Assembly (NCBI GenBank): GCA_964407525.1
Contig: CAYOWC010000184.1
Coordinates: 1-9,940, forward strand
Direction of reading: 5' to 3'
Length of the DNA stretch: 9,940 bases
Source of the DNA: DUZB01 sp964407525
Lineage (GTDB): Bacteria > Desulfobacterota > DSM-4660 > Desulfatiglandales > Desulfatiglandaceae
Shown here: positions 6,337 to 9,940 of the stretch, in pieces
How positions within the stretch are numbered: the first letter of the stretch is position 1
Layout of the letters: each line of letters begins with the position of its first letter
The notes under the pieces: generated by a model
What the model was told of the DNA's origin: nothing
Databases searched by the model: none
The model's input: only the letters and a program-made list of their open reading frames with translations
Program-made: the position numbers and the translations under genes

Positions 6337-6364
6337 ACTTATACCAAAGGCGGAGCAAAGTAAA

Positions 6365-7243
6365 ATGAAAATACTTATAGCAGGAGGTACCGGCATGTTG
6401 GGAAGCCGGTGCGCAAAGGTTCTTGAATCTGAGCATGAGGTCGTATGTCCTGACAGAGAGCAACTTGACATTATAAGCTGGGACAGGGTTATTGATTTAT
6501 TCGATCAAATTTCACCTGATGTCGTGATAAACTGTGCCGGCCTGACAGATGTTGCAGCCTGTGAAGACCTGGATGATTTTGTGATCAAGAAAAGTAATGT
6601 GGAAGGTCCCAGAAACATGGCCCAAGCATCTGCCAGGTTTGGCTGTAAGATGGTACATATCTCCTGCGGACATGTTTTTGATGGTCAGAAGGCGGTTCCT
6701 CAGCCCTATTTTGAAGATGATCCCTTGAATCCGCTCTCTGCCTACGGAACCAGCAAGCTGGAGAGCGAAACGGCCATTCGTGGAAATTCACCCAATTATA
6801 TTATTATTCGTTCTGCATGGTTGTACGACGTATATGGGAAGAACTTTCTGAAAACCATGTTATCCGGGATTATTGAAGCAGGTTCAGGCGAAATCTCGTT
6901 TCCGGATGACCATTTTGGGTCCCCTACCTGGTGCTACCCTCTGGCTCTTCTGATAAAAGAGCTGTTGGTTGAAGGAGGAAGAGGTACCTATCATGCAACG
7001 ACGGAAGGATATTGCAGCCGGTTTGAATTAGCTGAATACCTTGTTTCCAGCTTAGGACTCGATGCCCATATCTCCCCCTGTAGCTTGAAAGATATGAAGA
7101 CGGTGAAACGACCGGCCAATGCTCTTCTCGAAAACAGGCTCGCCAAGAATCAGGGACGTAATACCATGGGTGGCTGGAAAGAAAACCTGGACAGGTTCCT
7201 TGATGAATTTGGCCAAACGCTTCTGAATGAAGCAACGGGATAA
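6365..7243 (+). CDS. RmlD-family SDR protein (dTDP-4-dehydrorhamnose reductase-like)
   Basis: A 292-aa extended short-chain dehydrogenase/reductase. RmlD enzymes reduce dTDP-4-dehydro-L-rhamnose to dTDP-L-rhamnose with NAD(P)H for surface polysaccharide. The start is ATG 6365, with GGAG 9 nt upstream; an upstream TTG at 6329 would add 12 residues that break the Rossmann start. Visible features are KILIAGGTGMLGSR (2-15, the GxxGxxG nucleotide site), VVINCAGLTDV (53-63), the catalytic YGTSK (Tyr127, Lys131), RSAWLYDVYGKNF (149-161, with the substrate-contacting Trp), the FGSPTW segment (184-189) and KRPANALLENRLAK (248-261), typical of the RmlD substrate domain. Unusually, the family triplet TDY in ISTDYVFDG is CGH here (Cys101-Gly102-His103), replacing the catalytic threonine. 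No rmlA, rmlB or rmlC lies nearby. The gene overlaps the downstream J-domain gene by one base. The family is sure; the exact substrate is not. Confidence 0.82.
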   Translation: MKILIAGGTGMLGSRCAKVLESEHEVVCPDREQLDIISWDRVIDLFDQISPDVVINCAGLTDVAACEDLDDFVIKKSNVEGPRNMAQASARFGCKMVHISCGHVFDGQKAVPQPYFEDDPLNPLSAYGTSKLESETAIRGNSPNYIIIRSAWLYDVYGKNFLKTMLSGIIEAGSGEISFPDDHFGSPTWCYPLALLIKELLVEGGRGTYHATTEGYCSRFELAEYLVSSLGLDAHISPCSLKDMKTVKRPANALLENRLAKNQGRNTMGGWKENLDRFLDEFGQTLLNEATG

Positions 7244-7674
7244 TGAGACTGTTCCTTACGATTCTTGGGCTTTCCTACGCAATCTGCCCATTTGATTTTT
7301 TCCCCGATTTTTTCGTGGGGGTGGGTTGGATTGATGATCTCCTTGTTCTGGGGTTGCTGTGGTGGTTTTTCTACAGCAAACGCAGACGGCAGGCAGGGTA
7401 TGAGCAAAATAGTCCCGGAACGGAAGGCTTTTCAGAACAAGAGGGTGGTAGAGCGTATGAGAAAAAGCAGACTTCGTCCGGTACGAAAGATCCATATACT
7501 ATCCTGGGGGTGAATCGGGGGGCTTCGCAGGGGGAAATAAAAAAAGCATACCTGGCTCTTGCAAACCGGTACCATCCAGATAAAGTATTGCATCTTGGCG
7601 AAGAATTCAGCGAAATGGCGGAAATGCGCTTTAAGGAGATTCAGGGAGCCTACCAGGAATTGAAGATTAAATAG
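7243..7674 (+). CDS. DUF1232 (YkvA-like) membrane segment fused to a C-terminal J domain
   Basis: A 143-aa protein with two parts. Residues 1-45 are hydrophobic and carry the DUF1232/YkvA-like signature ICPFDFFPDFFVGVGWIDDL (14-32), then a helix ending in the basic stop-transfer YSKRRR. A polar Ser/Gly/Glu-rich linker (about 46-80) follows. Residues 83-141 form a J domain: DPYTILGVNRGAS, EIKKAYLALANRY, the HPD motif (111-113) that stimulates DnaK ATPase, and FKEIQGAYQEL. The arrangement predicts a membrane-anchored DnaK co-chaperone with the J domain probably cytoplasmic; topology is inferred from the positive charges. No Gly/Phe or zinc-finger region exists, so it is not a full DnaJ. The ATG overlaps the TAA of the RmlD-like gene (TAATG), implying translational coupling. 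Its 3' end overlaps the convergent flavoenzyme gene by 8 bp. Confidence 0.88.
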   Translation: MRLFLTILGLSYAICPFDFFPDFFVGVGWIDDLLVLGLLWWFFYSKRRRQAGYEQNSPGTEGFSEQEGGRAYEKKQTSSGTKDPYTILGVNRGASQGEIKKAYLALANRYHPDKVLHLGEEFSEMAEMRFKEIQGAYQELKIK

Positions 7675-9583
7675 TGCGCCCGATGACGGCCCCTTCATAA
7701 ATAGCCGCCTTCGCATTTCTCGGCTCCAGGCAATCCCCTATCCTGTGGATTTCGTATCTTAGATCCTTTATTTCACTGTAGAGTTCATCATCGGGTCGGC
7801 AGCCTGTTGCCATAACGACCCTCTCCGCTTCCATGAACTGCTCTTTACCGCTCCCGTTCATGACAATTCCGCTGTTTTTGATAAGCTTGAGGCTGAAACC
7901 CGTTTGTATTTTAACCCTCTGTTCTTGGAGCGTCTTGAGAAGGACTTTCCTTGTTACGCTTTCGAGTTCCATACCGATCTTAGGGAGCGCTTCAACAATC
8001 GTGACGGGAGATCCTGATTCAGCCAGGTAGAGCGCAACCTCACATCCTGTTGCTCCGCCTCCTACAACAACGGTTCTTTTTCCAGAAGGCTGCTTCGTTG
8101 TAAGAATATCGTGTGCTGAAACAACCATTTTCTCTTGAATACCGGGCACAGCAGGAAACAGGGGAACGGACCCAGTGGCTACAACGACCACGTCCGGGTT
8201 AAATTCCCTAACGGTATCTATGGTGGCATCCGTATTCAGGTGAAAATGCACATGGTATTTTTCCGCCTGTACTTTTAGATACCGGATAAGATTCTGGATC
8301 TCATTTTTGTGGCTCGGTACGCTTCCCAGCGAGAGTTGACCGCCAATGGTGGAATTTCTTTCAAACAAATGCACATGATGCCCTCTTCTGGCGGCGACCG
8401 ATGCCACATTGAGTCCGCCTGGTCCTGCACCGATTACCATGACCTTTCGAATCTTTTCCGGCGGATAAAATTTCATTTCTTTTTCTCGACCAAAGGCTGG
8501 ATTAACAAGACATTCCACGCGGCCATTCTTGAATATGGATTCCATGCACGTGTTGCAGGCGATGCATGTCCGTATATCGTCAATCCGGCCTTCTTTGGCC
8601 TTGATCGGCATTTCCGGGTCTGCCAGGAGGCCCCTTCCGATGCAGACAAGATCTGCTTTTCCCTGGGCTATGATTTCTTCTGCGATGAAAGGGTCGTTTA
8701 TTCTTCCAACCGCCATAACCGGGATAGGCAGGGATTTGTTTATCTCCTGTGCAAAATCGGCCAGGCAGGCTTTTTTCATGAACATGGGTTGGGATATCCA
8801 TTCCGGTGTAGCATCGTTCCCTGCCGAAACCTGAACGACATCAATCCCGGCATCCACCAGTATTTTCAGAATCCGGATACTGTCTTCCACCACAAGCCCT
8901 TTTTCAACAAACTCCATGGCACTTATTTTGAATGAAATAGGGAATGTATGGCCTACTCGATTTCTTATCTCCTGAACGATTTCTTTGGCAAACTGTGTCC
9001 TTTTGAATAGATCTCCTCCATACCTGTCTTCCCGGATATTCGAAAATCCCGACAGAAACTGGTTAATCAGATACCCGTGAGCACCATGAATTTCTATCAA
9101 CTCGAAACCCGCTTGCATGGCTCTCGTTGCAGCATCACCGAATTTTCTTACCAGTTCCTGGATTTCCCCAATGGACAGAGGATCGACTTCTCCCTTGATT
9201 GCGGGGCAGGGCAGGTTCGAAGGGGCCACCGGTCTTCGTCCGATTACTTTAGATGATATCTGCCTTCCTCCGTGATGAAGCTGTACTGCGGGAACTGTTC
9301 CTTCAGATTTCATGGCGGTGGCAATTTTAGCCAGTCCTTCAACAAACTTGTCGTCGTAAATCCTTGCCTGGTGCGGAGAAACGATGCCTTCAGGAGACAC
9401 TGCGCATGCTTCCATGAATACCATGGCCGGTCCGCCCCTGGCTCGCCGCCTGTAATGCTCAATCGAATTTTCAGTGATAGAGCCATCTCCCTCTATCAGA
9501 AAGGATGCCAGGCTTGGCATGACGATTCGATTCTTGAGCTCACAGTGTTTGATTTTGAATGGGGAAAAAAGATGGTTCAGCAA
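7667..9583 (-). CDS. OYE/2,4-dienoyl-CoA reductase-type FMN, Fe-S and FAD oxidoreductase
   Basis: A 638-aa cytoplasmic flavoenzyme with the layout of FadH/enoate reductases: an N-terminal FMN TIM barrel (about 1-330), a [4Fe-4S] site, then an FAD/NAD(P)H module. It should use NAD(P)H to reduce an activated C=C bond, such as an enoate or dienoyl-CoA. Visible motifs are SPFKIKHCELKNRIVMPS (7-24), QLHHGGRQ (101-108), IEIHGAHGYLINQFLS (163-178, with Tyr171 at the place of FadH's catalytic Tyr), REDRYGG (184-190), CIACNTC...ECLVNP (Cys340, 343, 346 and 358; usual spacing is CxxCxxxC), GAGPGG (385-390), VVVGGGATGCEVAL (505-518) and IGDC (615-618). FadH's catalytic His has no obvious counterpart. 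Translation begins at TTG 9583, with GAGGAG 7 nt before it and no earlier ATG. A sigma-70-like promoter lies upstream. It is not clustered with other beta-oxidation genes here, so the substrate is open. Confidence 0.92.
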   Translation of the reverse strand: MLNHLFSPFKIKHCELKNRIVMPSLASFLIEGDGSITENSIEHYRRRARGGPAMVFMEACAVSPEGIVSPHQARIYDDKFVEGLAKIATAMKSEGTVPAVQLHHGGRQISSKVIGRRPVAPSNLPCPAIKGEVDPLSIGEIQELVRKFGDAATRAMQAGFELIEIHGAHGYLINQFLSGFSNIREDRYGGDLFKRTQFAKEIVQEIRNRVGHTFPISFKISAMEFVEKGLVVEDSIRILKILVDAGIDVVQVSAGNDATPEWISQPMFMKKACLADFAQEINKSLPIPVMAVGRINDPFIAEEIIAQGKADLVCIGRGLLADPEMPIKAKEGRIDDIRTCIACNTCMESIFKNGRVECLVNPAFGREKEMKFYPPEKIRKVMVIGAGPGGLNVASVAARRGHHVHLFERNSTIGGQLSLGSVPSHKNEIQNLIRYLKVQAEKYHVHFHLNTDATIDTVREFNPDVVVVATGSVPLFPAVPGIQEKMVVSAHDILTTKQPSGKRTVVVGGGATGCEVALYLAESGSPVTIVEALPKIGMELESVTRKVLLKTLQEQRVKIQTGFSLKLIKNSGIVMNGSGKEQFMEAERVVMATGCRPDDELYSEIKDLRYEIHRIGDCLEPRNAKAAIYEGAVIGRTI

Positions 9584-9590
9584 TGAAAAT

Positions 9591-9596
9591 CTCCTC
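9591..9596 (-). promoter_or_regulatory. Shine-Dalgarno deciding a TTG start for the flavoenzyme
   Basis: GAGGAG on the minus strand, 7 nt upstream of TTG 9583. The residues after TTG (LNHLFSPFKI) are the expected OYE N-terminus and the next Met is at residue 22, so the TTG is the real start. Confidence 0.75.
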
Positions 9597-9636
9597 GGAT
9601 GATATTTTGGGCTAACCCTAATCCATTTAGAGTCGG

Positions 9637-9665
9637 ACTATAAAAATGTAATTATCCTTTGTCAA
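9637..9665 (-). promoter_or_regulatory. Sigma-70-type promoter of the flavoenzyme gene
   Basis: On the minus strand a perfect -35 TTGACA (9665 to 9660), a 17-nt spacer and a -10 TATAGT (9642 to 9637) are present. Transcription would start near 9630, giving a leader of about 46 nt before the TTG. No operator palindrome is obvious next to it. Confidence 0.7.
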
Positions 9666-9940
9666 TGAAGAATTCCGCTTTTTCTATGATGGAGAGGGAA
9701 CAATTTGTGAAATATGAGATCCGCGATTTCTTGAAAACGGGATGGAGCACCGGCAGCATCGGGTTTTTTTTAGAAAATATTCATTTGGCTTGACCTCATG
9801 AAGGCTGGATTGTTACCCTGTTCAAAGAGAGTTTTATCTGCTTTTTTTGGTTTGTACTAAAATACGAGGATACATGTTAAGGTTTGGCATCCTTCATTTA
9901 AGCCAAAAAGTAGTTTACACTTTCGTGATTTCGTGATTTC
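9666..9940. other. Upstream intergenic region to the right edge; no gene supported
   Basis: AT-rich sequence to the right of the flavoenzyme promoter. It holds one 35-codon plus-strand ORF (9686-9793, with an internal GTG at 9707 that has GGAGAGGG before it) that matches nothing I recognise, a 6-bp TTTGGC/GCCAAA inverted repeat (9883-9907) and a tandem repeat at the very edge. No gene can be called with confidence. Confidence 0.5.
9921..9940 (+). repeat. TTTCGTGA tandem repeat, cut by the right edge
   Basis: Two full TTTCGTGA octamers followed by TTTC at the last base. The repeat evidently continues beyond the window, so its unit number is unknown. Confidence 0.6.

Larger units (their letters stand above)
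5776..6364. other. Intergenic region between divergent genes, containing a repeat and an assembly gap
   Basis: About 590 bp between the divergent TPR-protein and RmlD-like genes. It contains an AT-rich stretch with a TCCACA/TGTGGA inverted repeat (5802-5840), the third MITE-like copy, and the N run with its flanking duplication. Promoters for both genes should lie here, but I found no hexamer pair good enough to call. Confidence 0.7.

Noticed and set aside
6329..6364. N-terminal extension of the RmlD-like protein from TTG 6329
   Set aside because: No ribosome binding site, the region lies in the duplicated gap flank, and ATG 6365 gives the exact Rossmann start with a good GGAG.
8309..8935. 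208-aa plus-strand open frame inside the flavoenzyme gene
   Set aside because: It lies wholly antisense to a well-supported 638-aa enzyme with conserved motifs; the protein sequence has no family features, so it is a shadow frame.
9883..9907. TTTGGC/GCCAAA inverted repeat as an operator or terminator
   Set aside because: Short stem, 13-nt loop, no T-tract and no adjacent gene to assign it to.

Overview
The window looks like a piece of a draft or metagenome-assembled genome from an anaerobic, Desulfobacterota-like ("deltaproteobacterial") bacterium. This is inferred from gene content: a TatT/DctP-type TRAP receptor pair, an iron-sulfur and FAD containing 2,4-dienoyl-CoA-reductase-like enzyme, medium GC content, and intergenic spaces packed with short palindromic repeats. 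No marker gene settles the taxonomy. A run of 100 Ns at 6182-6281, flanked by an identical 55-bp sequence on each side, shows that two contigs were joined there.

Layout from left to right. 1-799 (minus) is the N-terminal two thirds or so of a MATE-family multidrug/cation antiporter that runs off the left edge; a strong intrinsic-terminator-like hairpin lies in its leader. 800-1359 is repeat-rich intergenic DNA with only one weak, unrecognised ORF. 1360-2184 (plus) is a complete glutamate racemase, murI. 2185-2444 holds three different kinds of dispersed intergenic repeat. 2445-5775 (minus) is a likely three-gene unit. In transcription order it encodes a secreted TPR-like protein, a TatT-type TPR lipoprotein and a DctP-type TRAP solute receptor. 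TatT and DctP pair as a TPR-protein-associated TRAP transporter receptor, but no DctQ/DctM membrane genes are in the window. 5776-6364 is intergenic, with another repeat copy and the assembly gap. 6365-7243 (plus) encodes an RmlD-family sugar-nucleotide reductase-like SDR protein, overlapped by one base by 7243-7674 (plus), a DUF1232 (YkvA-like) plus J-domain fusion. 7667-9583 (minus) encodes a 638-aa OYE/FadH-type flavoenzyme that starts at TTG and has a clear promoter. It converges on, and overlaps by 8 bp, the J-domain gene. 9584-9940 is its upstream region plus a tandem repeat cut off at the right edge.

The most notable non-coding signal is a family of about 170-177-bp elements with 19-bp imperfect inverted ends. 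There are three copies (868-1044, 4381-4550 inverted, 5911-6081). Two are flanked by exact 5-bp direct repeats (TAAAA; TTACA), as expected of a MITE-like non-autonomous mobile element. One copy sits between the TPR-protein gene and tatT. A separate long palindrome abuts the DctP stop codon.

I found no clear new multi-gene system. The best candidates for follow-up are the MITE family, the apparently orphan TatT/DctP receptor module, the RmlD-like enzyme with an altered catalytic triplet, and the DUF1232-J-domain fusion.
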